This document shows, in pieces, positions 17,882-25,597 of a stretch of DNA of 64,000 nt; positions within the stretch are counted from its first letter, which is position 1, and each line of letters opens with the position of its first letter. The position numbers and the translations under genes are program-made. Location of the stretch: contig NZ_VFNX01000001.1 in the NCBI RefSeq assembly GCF_006715785.1, positions 1,192,501-1,256,500 of the forward strand, in the 5' to 3' direction. This DNA comes from Streptomyces puniciscabiei (lineage in GTDB: Bacteria > Actinomycetota > Actinomycetes > Streptomycetales > Streptomycetaceae). Below the pieces are notes generated by a model, which saw only the letters and a program-made list of their open reading frames with translations, did no database searches and had not been told where the DNA came from.

Positions 17882-20026
17882 TCAGAACGTCGTCAGGGCC
17901 TGGACCCCACTGTCGTGCATGAGGAAGACGCGGTTGGCGGCGGAGGCCAAGTGACCATAGGTGAATTGGTCGACGTCGTACGCCCATCCCTGGCTGCCGT
18001 CGGTCGCCTTCGCTGTCTTGAGCTCCATCGGGTCCGTCTCGGAGTAACCGTTGTCCAACGCCCATACGCCGTGACCGCTCAGCACCACGCGGCTGTGGGT
18101 CAGGGCGGTCATCGGTGAGCTGTAGACCCCCAAGCGCTCGGGCGTCCACATGTCGCTGCCGTCGCGCTTGTCCCGCCGTGTGAGGTAGGAGCCCCTGGTG
18201 GCGTAGACCGCGTCCGTGGACACCGCCGGCGCACCGAAACCGTCTTCGTCGCCAGGCTTGGCGGCCCAGGTGATCTGCCCGTCGCTGAGCCGACGAGCCT
18301 CCAGCGTCTTGCCGTTGAGGTACACGGTGTCGCCGTCGGCCGCCGGGCGGACCGTGAAGTCGTCACTGCTGAGGTGAGCCGTCCGGCTCCACACCGTGCG
18401 GCCGTCGCTGGTGCGTAGGGCGAGGACGCTGCCGTTCGACGCCGGGATGATGACCCTGCCCTGGCCGACGGCGCCGGGCGGGATCACCTTCTGGCGGAAG
18501 TCGGCCGGAACGGTGGCCGTCCAGCGGACCTTCGCATCCGCGCGGCCGATGCTGCGCACTCTGCCCTCCTTGGTGAGGACGTACACCGCCTCCGCGTCGG
18601 CGCCGAGCAGCGTCATGGCCTCGGCGCCGGGGCATGTCCACTTGGGCTCGCCGGTGGACGGGACGAAGGTCCGCAGCACCCCCTGGCTGTCCGCGCCGGC
18701 CACGAGCCGGTCCGACAGGGACAGATAGCCGGCCTTCGCCACCATGCCGGGCGCCGTCCAGCGCTTCCTGCCGTCCCTGACGTCGTACGCGGCGATGCCG
18801 CCGCTCGCGGCGCCGAAGACCAGGACGTCGCGTACGGGCAGGAGCAGGGGCGAGTAGACGTCGGCCAGGTCGCCCAGTGACCAGATGCTGGCCGGTTGCC
18901 CGGTTCTGCTCGGATCCTTGTCGGGGTCTGGGTCCAACGGCTGCACGGGGGTACGCACGGCTGGGGGGATGTCGAAGGGGTCGCTCTTCTTGATGGTCCG
19001 GGACGTGGTGCCTCCGCGGGTACCCAACCACCAGGCCGTCGTACCGCCCCCGGCCGCGACGACGACGCCCGCCGTCGAGAGTCCGACGAGTAGGCGCCGC
19101 CGGCCGACGGAGGGTGCTCCGACCGTCGAGTGCGCCGTGATCTGCGTGGTCAGGCGATAAGCCTCGGCTTCCCGCTTCTTGATCGCATCGGCGATCTTCC
19201 CGCGCCGCCACGCCCGGTCCGCTCCCCTCGGTGCCGACATGGCCTGGGCGATCTGAGCGGGCAGCGGGCGGGCGGCCGGGTCCTTCGCGAGGCACGGAGC
19301 GATGAGCTCCTGCAACTGCGGTGGCATGTCACCGAGCCGGGGCTCACCGTGCACCACCTCGTACTGCAGCGCCGCCACGTGCCCGCCGTCGAAGGCTCGT
19401 CGGCCGGTGGCGGCGTACACGAGCAGGGCGCCGAGCGAGAACACGTCCGCGGGCGGGGCGACTCGTCGCCCGAGTACCTGCTCGGGTGCGCCGTAGCCCG
19501 GCGTGACCGGGATCTGTCCGGTGGTCGTGAGAGTGAGCCCGTGTTCCGGCCGGGCGATGCCGAAGTCGATGACGCGCGGCCCGTTCGAGGTGAGCACGAT
19601 GTTCGGCGGCTTGAGATCCCGGTGGACGAAGCCCGCCGCGTGGATGTCGGCGAGGGTCAGCGCCAGGGAAGTGGCCAAGGCCCGCAGTGCCGGTTCGGCA
19701 AGTGGGCCGTATGTGTCGACCACCTGGTCCAAGGTGGGTCCCGCGAGGAACTCGGTGGCGATCCACGGCCGCGCGCCCTCGGTGTGCGCCCCGAGCACGG
19801 CAGCGACTCCCTTGCTGCGCACCGCCTGTGCGGCCTGTGCCTCGCGCACGAAGCGCTGGGCCAGGTCGGTGTCGTGGGCGAGTTCCGGCCGCAGCACCTT
19901 GACGGCGGCCAGGACGCCGGCGCCGTCCTGTCCGACGTAGACCTTGCCCATGCCGCCCTCGCCGAGGACGCCGAGCAAGCGGTAGGGGCCGAGACGGACA
20001 GGGTCGCCGGTACCGAGTGGTTTCAT
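17882..20026 (-). CDS. Membrane Ser/Thr protein kinase with PQQ-propeller exported domain
   Basis: 714 residues. The Hanks-type kinase domain (14-265) is intact: GEGGMG loop, Lys43, Glu62, HRDLKPPN (135-142), DFG (154-156) and APE-like GAPEQ. A linker with VGRRRLLVG leads into one transmembrane helix (311-335). The outside part (340-714) has repeated PQQ/WD-like blades (DGRKRWTAP, TGEPKWTCP, DGRTVWSR, DGQITWAAKPG), a beta-propeller probably sensing an extracellular ligand. It is the last gene of the esxB-esxA-pseudokinase-kinase-kinase series and follows a paralogous kinase, suggesting ESX-linked signalling. Confidence 0.9.
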   Translation of the reverse strand: MKPLGTGDPVRLGPYRLLGVLGEGGMGKVYVGQDGAGVLAAVKVLRPELAHDTDLAQRFVREAQAAQAVRSKGVAAVLGAHTEGARPWIATEFLAGPTLDQVVDTYGPLAEPALRALATSLALTLADIHAAGFVHRDLKPPNIVLTSNGPRVIDFGIARPEHGLTLTTTGQIPVTPGYGAPEQVLGRRVAPPADVFSLGALLVYAATGRRAFDGGHVAALQYEVVHGEPRLGDMPPQLQELIAPCLAKDPAARPLPAQIAQAMSAPRGADRAWRRGKIADAIKKREAEAYRLTTQITAHSTVGAPSVGRRRLLVGLSTAGVVVAAGGGTTAWWLGTRGGTTSRTIKKSDPFDIPPAVRTPVQPLDPDPDKDPSRTGQPASIWSLGDLADVYSPLLLPVRDVLVFGAASGGIAAYDVRDGRKRWTAPGMVAKAGYLSLSDRLVAGADSQGVLRTFVPSTGEPKWTCPGAEAMTLLGADAEAVYVLTKEGRVRSIGRADAKVRWTATVPADFRQKVIPPGAVGQGRVIIPASNGSVLALRTSDGRTVWSRTAHLSSDDFTVRPAADGDTVYLNGKTLEARRLSDGQITWAAKPGDEDGFGAPAVSTDAVYATRGSYLTRRDKRDGSDMWTPERLGVYSSPMTALTHSRVVLSGHGVWALDNGYSETDPMELKTAKATDGSQGWAYDVDQFTYGHLASAANRVFLMHDSGVQALTTF

Positions 20027-20111
20027 CGAGGGCTGGTCTTTCTGCCGAGAAGAACGGGGCGGTTCCCGGACGGCGGTGCGGACCTTGACCTGCTACAGGG
20101 TCCGTCCGTGG

Positions 20112-22292
20112 TCACTTCAGTGGGTAGGCGGAGAGGTCGTCGGGCTCCACACCGAGAACCAGACCCGACTGGGTGTCCGCGTGGAACTCCACAGCGGTCG
20201 TCTTGTAGGTCAGGGCGACGTTGTGGGCCGACAGCGAAACGGCCCGAAGCTGCAGTCCGTTCTTGTAGTACCCGTAGCGGGTGCCGATGATCGGCTGCCA
20301 GCCCATGTACGCCTGGTCCGCTTCGGCTGTCGCCTCGGTCCACAGGACCTTGCCGCGTTGCGTGTCCACCGCCATGAGCCCGACGCCCTCGGCGACGGCG
20401 TACAGCACACCCTTCGCCAGCGTCGGCGGGCTGTATCGTTGCCCGCTCTTGCTCGCCCAGACCTGAGTCCCGTCGCTCAGTCGCAGGGCCCGGAGCTGGG
20501 CGCCACCGACGTAGAGGTGCGTGTCGTCCGCGGCGATCTCGCTCCTGAGGGAGTCGATGTCCTCGATGTCATAAGGCTTGTCCCACAGGACGACCCCGCT
20601 GGCGATGTCACGTGCGACGATGTGCGGCTTGTTGTCCGTCACCTCCTGGAAGGTCACCAGGCGGCCGCCGGCGACCTTCGCGGCGAGGAAGTGCAGTCGG
20701 TGACTCTTGCTCGACCGCTTCGGCAACGGCTTCGTCCAGAGCGTCTTACCGCTCTTGAAATCGGCGGCCCGCAGGGTCCAGGTCTGCGAGGGAAGGAACC
20801 CTTGGTCCTCGAGGTCCTTCCCGTAGCCCAATGCGACGTAGGCGACGCCGTCGGTGATGCAGAGGAGCTGGTTCGGCTTGATGGTGGACGTGGCGGACGC
20901 GAATCGGGTCGAGGTCGGCCCCTCGTAGTTCTGACCTTCGTCCCAGATGTCGATCGACATCACGCCATGGGGCGTCTTGCCGTTCTCCGGGTAGTACTGC
21001 TGGAGCATGTACAGCCGGTCGTTCACCGCAGCCGCCTGCCACCAGTTCCCGCCGAACAGCACGTCCCGGAAAGTCCCGGTGGACGGGTTGAGGCGCTTCA
21101 TGACGGCGTTGTAGGGGAGCCAGATCGATCCGTTGGCGCGATACGGGTGGATCAGTCCCCAGGAGTCCATCTCCATCGCCCCCTTACCGCCGTAATGCCA
21201 CAGCGGGTCGAGGTTGCGCGTCTGCTGGGGCGCCTTCTTGGCCAGGGGCTTGGCACGCCCGCGGTACCACCACAGTCCCCCACCCGCGGCCGCGGTCACC
21301 GCGAGCCCCCCACCCGCCGCCAGGAACCCACGGCGCGAGAGGCCCCGCTTGGGCACCGAAGTGACCGTGGTGGGACCCGCCTCGGCTGCCGGCGCCGGCA
21401 GCCGTTGCGGCGTCAGCCGCCAGACGTCGGCGGCCCGCCGCCCGATGTCCGCCAGCAGCTCATGGGGCAGGTGGTCGGCGAACTCGCCCTTCCCGTCGTG
21501 CAGTTGGACCGCGAGTTGAGCCGTGGTGGGGCGAGCCCCAGGTTCCTTGGCCAGGCACTGGGCCAGAACGGGCACGAGAGCGGCCGGTACACCGCTGAGG
21601 TCCGCCTCCGCGTACCGCACCCGGTACAGCAGATCCGCCGTCTGCCCGTGCCCGAACGGGCCGCGCCCGGTGGCGGCGTACACCAGCACTCCGGCGAGCG
21701 CGAACACATCGCCGGCCGCGTCGTGATCCTGCCCGGTGGCCTGTTCCGGAGACATGAAGGCGGGTGTACCGACAGCGGCTCCGGCACGGGTCAGCCGCTC
21801 GTCGCCGATGGCCCGTGCGATGCCGAAGTCGATGACCTTCGGGCCGTAGGCGGTGAGAAGGATGTTGGACGGCTTGAGGTCGCGGTGGACGACGTCCGAG
21901 CGGTGCAACTGGCCGAGCGCCGAGCACAGGGCGGCGCCCAGGGCCCGTACGGACTGCTCGGGCAGAGGCCCCCCGCCTTCGACGGCCTCGTCGAGCGGGG
22001 GTCCCAGCACGTACTCCGTGGCCAGCCAGGGCGTCTCCGCGAGTGGATCGGCGTCCATCACCCGCGCCCCGAACTGGTCACCGATGACCCGGGCCGCGTC
22101 CACCTCCAGCCGGAAACGGGTGCGGGCCGCCGGGTCGGTGGCGATGGCGGCGTGCATGGTCTTCAGGGCGACGGTACGCCCGCCGGCGGAGCGCGCCACG
22201 TAGACGGTGCCCATGCCTCCGCTGCCGAGCCGGGCTATGAGCCGGAAAGGGCCGAGGGCAACGGGGTCGTCATGGGTAAGTGGAGTCGGCAT
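20112..22292 (-). CDS. Membrane Ser/Thr protein kinase with PQQ-propeller exported domain (paralogue)
   Basis: 726 residues from the ATG at 22292 (MPTPLTHDDP); the longer frame runs into the preceding gene. The kinase domain is intact: GSGGMG, Lys44, HRDLKPSN (136-143), DFG (155-157) and SPEQ. Residues 318-343 (GLSRRGFLAAGGGLAVTA...) combine a twin-arginine SRRxFL motif with the transmembrane helix. The outside half contains PQQ-like blades (SGKTLWTKPL, SGVVLWDKPY, DGTQVWASKSG, RGKVLWTE). It starts 13 nt after the pseudokinase stop, so the two are very likely co-translated and may work together. Confidence 0.9.
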   Translation of the reverse strand: MPTPLTHDDPVALGPFRLIARLGSGGMGTVYVARSAGGRTVALKTMHAAIATDPAARTRFRLEVDAARVIGDQFGARVMDADPLAETPWLATEYVLGPPLDEAVEGGGPLPEQSVRALGAALCSALGQLHRSDVVHRDLKPSNILLTAYGPKVIDFGIARAIGDERLTRAGAAVGTPAFMSPEQATGQDHDAAGDVFALAGVLVYAATGRGPFGHGQTADLLYRVRYAEADLSGVPAALVPVLAQCLAKEPGARPTTAQLAVQLHDGKGEFADHLPHELLADIGRRAADVWRLTPQRLPAPAAEAGPTTVTSVPKRGLSRRGFLAAGGGLAVTAAAGGGLWWYRGRAKPLAKKAPQQTRNLDPLWHYGGKGAMEMDSWGLIHPYRANGSIWLPYNAVMKRLNPSTGTFRDVLFGGNWWQAAAVNDRLYMLQQYYPENGKTPHGVMSIDIWDEGQNYEGPTSTRFASATSTIKPNQLLCITDGVAYVALGYGKDLEDQGFLPSQTWTLRAADFKSGKTLWTKPLPKRSSKSHRLHFLAAKVAGGRLVTFQEVTDNKPHIVARDIASGVVLWDKPYDIEDIDSLRSEIAADDTHLYVGGAQLRALRLSDGTQVWASKSGQRYSPPTLAKGVLYAVAEGVGLMAVDTQRGKVLWTEATAEADQAYMGWQPIIGTRYGYYKNGLQLRAVSLSAHNVALTYKTTAVEFHADTQSGLVLGVEPDDLSAYPLK

Positions 22293-22305
22293 AGGGTTCT
22301 TGTCG

Positions 22306-23286
22306 TCAGTGGCTGGGGTGGAGTACGGGCGCCGGGGTCGGCGCTTCGCCCAGCGGCCGGGCCGGATGCGCGGGTAGCCGTACCTCGGCGGCCAGCACGG
22401 ACGCCGACTGGTGGACGATCGCGGCAATGAGTCGGGCAGGCAACCAACCGGGGCCCAGGAACGCGTCCGCACGCGAGGGCGGTGCGAAACCCACGGGAGC
22501 GTCCGACTGAGCACTCCCCGTCAACTCATCAATCACATCGATCAGTTGCGGCCGGTGGGCGGGGTCGCGGCTCAGGCACCTGGTGGTGATCGACCGCAGC
22601 CCGGAGGGAAGCTCATCCCGTTCGGGCATGGTGTACCCGGTGGCGGCGTAGGCGAGCGTCGCGCCGAGTGCGTATACGTCCCCCAGCGGGCGCGGCTGCC
22701 CACCGGCGGCCTGCTCGGGGGGCAGGCTGCCGGGGTCGAGCCCGGGTACATCCTGTCGGGCCGAACCGTCCGACACGGCAGCCCGTACCGCCCCGAAGCA
22801 GGTGAGCCGGGGTCCGTCGGTGGCGATCAGCACGGCGGCCGGGCAGAGCCCCGCGTGGGTCAGGTTCTGGCTGTGCACGATGGCCAGGTTCTCGGCCAGC
22901 GCGACACCGAGCGCGCGAACCGTCCGCTCGGGCAGCGGGCCGCCGTGCAGGGCGAGAGCGATGGGCAGCGGGAGCGCGGGCAGGTAGGGGCGCGCGTGCC
23001 ACGGCTGCTCGCCGGGGGCGGCGAGTTCGACGGCCGGCAGGACCCAGGGCCCAAGGAGGTAGCGGGAGGCATCGGCTTCGGCCATGAAGCGCTGCGGGTC
23101 GGCGGTCGCCAGAGGGCTGCTGAGCAGCACGGTGCGGTCGCCGTCGGCGCTGCGGGCGATGAAGCGGTGCTCGGGGACGGGGGTGTGCGCGGGAAGGCCG
23201 GAGTCGAGCCGCGTGACGACCGTGTACGGGCCGAACTGCCGGGTGTCTCGGGTACTCGGTCCGGACCCTGACTCGCGCATGCTCAC
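22306..23286 (-). CDS. Pseudokinase of the ESX locus
   Basis: 326 residues with the fold-order of a Ser/Thr kinase but without its catalytic residues. The VAIK lysine is replaced (TVLLSSP, residue 55). The HRDLKPxN loop reads HAGLCPAAV (144-152), losing both the Asp and the Asn. DFG reads CFG (163-165). Family landmarks remain: TVRALGVALAENLAIVH, DVYALGATLAYAATG and CLSRDPAHRP. There is no transmembrane helix. The start is GTG at 23286 (GAGAGG 6 nt upstream) or the ATG two codons later. It lies between esxA and an active kinase, suggesting a regulatory or scaffold partner of the latter. Confidence 0.85.
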   Translation of the reverse strand: MSMRESGSGPSTRDTRQFGPYTVVTRLDSGLPAHTPVPEHRFIARSADGDRTVLLSSPLATADPQRFMAEADASRYLLGPWVLPAVELAAPGEQPWHARPYLPALPLPIALALHGGPLPERTVRALGVALAENLAIVHSQNLTHAGLCPAAVLIATDGPRLTCFGAVRAAVSDGSARQDVPGLDPGSLPPEQAAGGQPRPLGDVYALGATLAYAATGYTMPERDELPSGLRSITTRCLSRDPAHRPQLIDVIDELTGSAQSDAPVGFAPPSRADAFLGPGWLPARLIAAIVHQSASVLAAEVRLPAHPARPLGEAPTPAPVLHPSH

Positions 23287-23335
23287 TCTTTACCTCTCTG
23301 GTTCAAAAGCTCGGCTTTGTCGCTCGGCACAACAG

Positions 23336-23368
23336 CAGGGTGGGCGCCTCCCGCGCGCGCCCACCCTG
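23336..23368 (-). terminator. Hairpin between esxA and the pseudokinase gene
   Basis: Perfect 11-bp stem CAGGGTGGGCG/CGCCCACCCTG with an 11-nt loop, 24 nt after the esxA stop. Likely a partial terminator or 3' stabiliser that lets esxBA mRNA accumulate above that of the downstream kinases. Confidence 0.7.
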
Positions 23369-23391
23369 GAGTTGATTCTGCGAGCCTCGGC

Positions 23392-23691
23392 CTACTGGAA
23401 GTAGCTGGCCGCCTTCTTGTCGCCTTCCATGTAGGTACCGCCGGACTGGGCGACGACGTGGCCGATACCCTGCAGGGCCTGGTGGATGTGAGCGGCTTCC
23501 TTGTCCCAGCGCTGCAGCTTCTCGTGGAAGGTGCCCTGGGCCTGGCCCTCCCAGTACTGCTGGCTGTTCACCACCAGGCCGCGCAGGTCCTGCAGATCCT
23601 GCTCGAGCTGGCTCGCCTGGTTACCGATGCTGGTCGCCGCGGTGTCGAGCCCGTCATAAGTGACTGACAGCCCCTCAGCGTTGTTGGCCAT
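23392..23691 (-). CDS. esxA: WXG100 protein, EsxA-like
   Basis: 99 residues, the length of a canonical ESAT-6-like protein. It is helical throughout with the turn motif YWEG (Trp47-x-Gly49) between two helices, and the C-terminal secretion motif YxxxD as YMEGD (87-91). Such proteins pair as antiparallel four-helix dimers and are exported by EccC. It directly follows a second WXG100 gene, matching the Streptomyces esxBA pair. Assignment as EsxA rather than EsxB rests on order and on carrying the YxxxD signal-type tail. Confidence 0.88.
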   Translation of the reverse strand: MANNAEGLSVTYDGLDTAATSIGNQASQLEQDLQDLRGLVVNSQQYWEGQAQGTFHEKLQRWDKEAAHIHQALQGIGHVVAQSGGTYMEGDKKAASYFQ

Positions 23692-23772
23692 GCCTCTTTA
23701 CCTCGTCTCGCTGGTGTGTGTAGCTGATGACTGCGCCGGTTGCCCGGCAGACGCTTCTGAGACCTGTTCGGC

Positions 23773-24123
23773 TCAGTAGGAGCTCAGGGCCGACGGCGGG
23801 GTAGAGGAAGCACCGTCGTGGATGTCGATCTTGTTGACCGCCGCGCGGACCTCGTCTTCCTTGCTGTCCTTGATGTTGCGCGTCGTGGTCATGGCCTCGA
23901 TGACGTCACCGAGGATGCCGCCGATGTTGCGCAGCGACTCGTTGATCTCGATCTGCTTCTTGTCGAACGCGGCACGGCCGATACCCTGCCACTGGCCCTC
24001 GAGGCCGTCGATGACGCCCTGGAGCGTGTGCACACGCTTCTGGATGTTCTCGTACTTCTCGAGCATCTGCTTCTCGAGACGGATTACTGCATCATCTTGG
24101 AGCTTCTGCGTTCCGCCGGCCAT
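23773..24123 (-). CDS. esxB: WXG100 protein, EsxB-like
   Basis: 116 residues. The helix-turn-helix has the motif QWQG (Trp45-x-Gly47), then a longer C-terminal tail (KIDIHDGASSTPPSALSSY) without a clear YxxxD. It is the probable heterodimer partner of the 99-residue WXG100 protein encoded 80 nt downstream; in S. coelicolor the EsxA/EsxB heterodimer is exported and affects sporulation. AAAGG precedes the ATG. A strong hairpin lies just upstream, [12 protein letters not shown] from the mycosin gene. Confidence 0.85.
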   Translation of the reverse strand: MAGGTQKLQDDAVIRLEKQMLEKYENIQKRVHTLQGVIDGLEGQWQGIGRAAFDKKQIEINESLRNIGGILGDVIEAMTTTRNIKDSKEDEVRAAVNKIDIHDGASSTPPSALSSY

Positions 24124-24168
24124 GGTCGGCCCTGCCTTTCGTGTGTCCGTTGTTGATCTGACGGTTTC

Positions 24169-24206
24169 GGCTCACCGCTGTTGCTTGTCGCGTCCAGCGG
24201 TGAGCC
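24169..24206 (-). terminator. Hairpin between mycosin gene and esxB
   Basis: Perfect 11-bp inverted repeat GGCTCACCGCT/AGCGGTGAGCC with a 16-nt loop, about 60 nt after the mycosin stop and 45 nt before esxB. It may terminate the upstream transcript or protect the 5' end of a processed esxBA message. Confidence 0.6.
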
Positions 24207-24265
24207 CACAGTGCCTGCCCTGTCCGAACGGCACCGGGGTGCTACGGCTGTTGATGCCGAGGACT

Positions 24266-25573
24266 TCACCTGGCGCGTCGCGCCCGCGCGATGGCCAGAG
24301 CGCCGCCGCCGACCACGACGACGGCGCCAACGGCGCCCAGTGCGATCCAAGTGGTGTTGCTGCTACCGCCACTTGACGACTCCACGCTCGATCCTGCCGC
24401 CGAGGTCGCGCCGGAGGAACCCTTTTCCGGGGCCTGTGACGGGGTTGATGCAGAGTCAGAGGAGGACGAAGCGGCAACCGAAGAACCGGACTTGGCCAGC
24501 AGGTCGCCGCCGTTGTCCTTCGCGAGCGGGTCGACGTGCGCCGGCCCGGGGTTGTAGTTGGCGTTCGCGAGAACCAGACGAGGACGAATGAGCCCGTAGC
24601 CGGCGTACTTGCTCGGGTTGTTCTTCGGCCACGTGCGACCGGCCGTGTCGATCAGGGCGCGGGTTACCTGGTTCACCGTCCAGTCGGGGTGGGCGGACCA
24701 GATCAGGGCGGCAGCTCCCGAGGTGATCGCTGCTGCCGAGCTCGTGCCGTTCATGTTGTCGCAGTACGAGTGGAAGGTCGCGTCACACCAGCCGGGGAAT
24801 CCCTGGCCTGGGGCCGAGAGGTCGACGTAGTTTCCAGAGGAGGAGAACTTCGACACCGTAAGGGACTTGTCCGCTGCCGCTACGCCGACCACGTAAGGGA
24901 AAGCAGCCGGATAACCGATCGTGTCACCCGATTTCTGACCGTCATTACCGACTGCAGCAATCAGCAGCTTCCCCTTCGAGGCAGCGTATTCGATCGCAGC
25001 CTTTTCCTCGGAGCTCGGCCCCTCGGAACCAAAGGACATGTTAATGATCTTTGCGTCGGTGTCGGCTGCAGCCCTGATCGCCTGCGTGGGGTCAGGCGTT
25101 TTCTTCAGCTCGGACGCACTGCCCTTGAGGTCATCGAACTTTACACGGAACGGAATGATCCTGGCTCCAGGCGCCAGGCCCTTCAGGCCGCCCCCTGCTC
25201 CCGTCCCGGCGATCAACTCCGCAATGGTCGTACCGTGGCCGTCGTAATCGTCGGTGGTCCGATAGTCGACCGATTTCGGGACCTCGTCCGTCAGGACCTG
25301 CCCCTTGAGCGACGAGGTGTTCGCGTTCACCCCGCTGTCAATGACAGCGACCTTCACGCCCTTCCCCGTGCTGACCTTCCACATATTCTGGGCCTGCATC
25401 GGCCCCAGGTACCACTGCTTCGACTGGGCGTCGGCAGCGGCCGCACTCGGGGCCAGGCCCACAGTCGTGGCGGCCAGGGCGCCGACGGCCGCGGCCACAG
25501 CCCACACTCGTCTACCGCGGCGTGTTCCGTGAACCGTGGCCTGCTCGGCTCGTCGGCTGATCCCTGACTTCAT
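24266..25573 (-). CDS. Subtilisin-like mycosin protease (MycP type)
   Basis: S8 serine protease anchored outside the membrane and required for ESX systems. The 435 residues begin with a signal peptide (WAVAAAVGALAATTVGLAPSAAA, 24-46). Triad residues are Asp79 (VIDSG), His113 (DGHGT) and Ser278 (NGTSS). A Ser-rich linker and one C-terminal transmembrane helix (~408-428) precede a basic tail. It lies 24 nt after the gene for the 601-residue WXG-like protein. A second mycosin is encoded at 32.9-34.2 kb, so this one may be dedicated to the substrates encoded beside it. Confidence 0.92.
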   Translation of the reverse strand: MKSGISRRAEQATVHGTRRGRRVWAVAAAVGALAATTVGLAPSAAAADAQSKQWYLGPMQAQNMWKVSTGKGVKVAVIDSGVNANTSSLKGQVLTDEVPKSVDYRTTDDYDGHGTTIAELIAGTGAGGGLKGLAPGARIIPFRVKFDDLKGSASELKKTPDPTQAIRAAADTDAKIINMSFGSEGPSSEEKAAIEYAASKGKLLIAAVGNDGQKSGDTIGYPAAFPYVVGVAAADKSLTVSKFSSSGNYVDLSAPGQGFPGWCDATFHSYCDNMNGTSSAAAITSGAAALIWSAHPDWTVNQVTRALIDTAGRTWPKNNPSKYAGYGLIRPRLVLANANYNPGPAHVDPLAKDNGGDLLAKSGSSVAASSSSDSASTPSQAPEKGSSGATSAAGSSVESSSGGSSNTTWIALGAVGAVVVVGGGALAIARARRAR

Positions 25574-25597
25574 CGTCTTTTCTGTCCTCGCTCGCGC

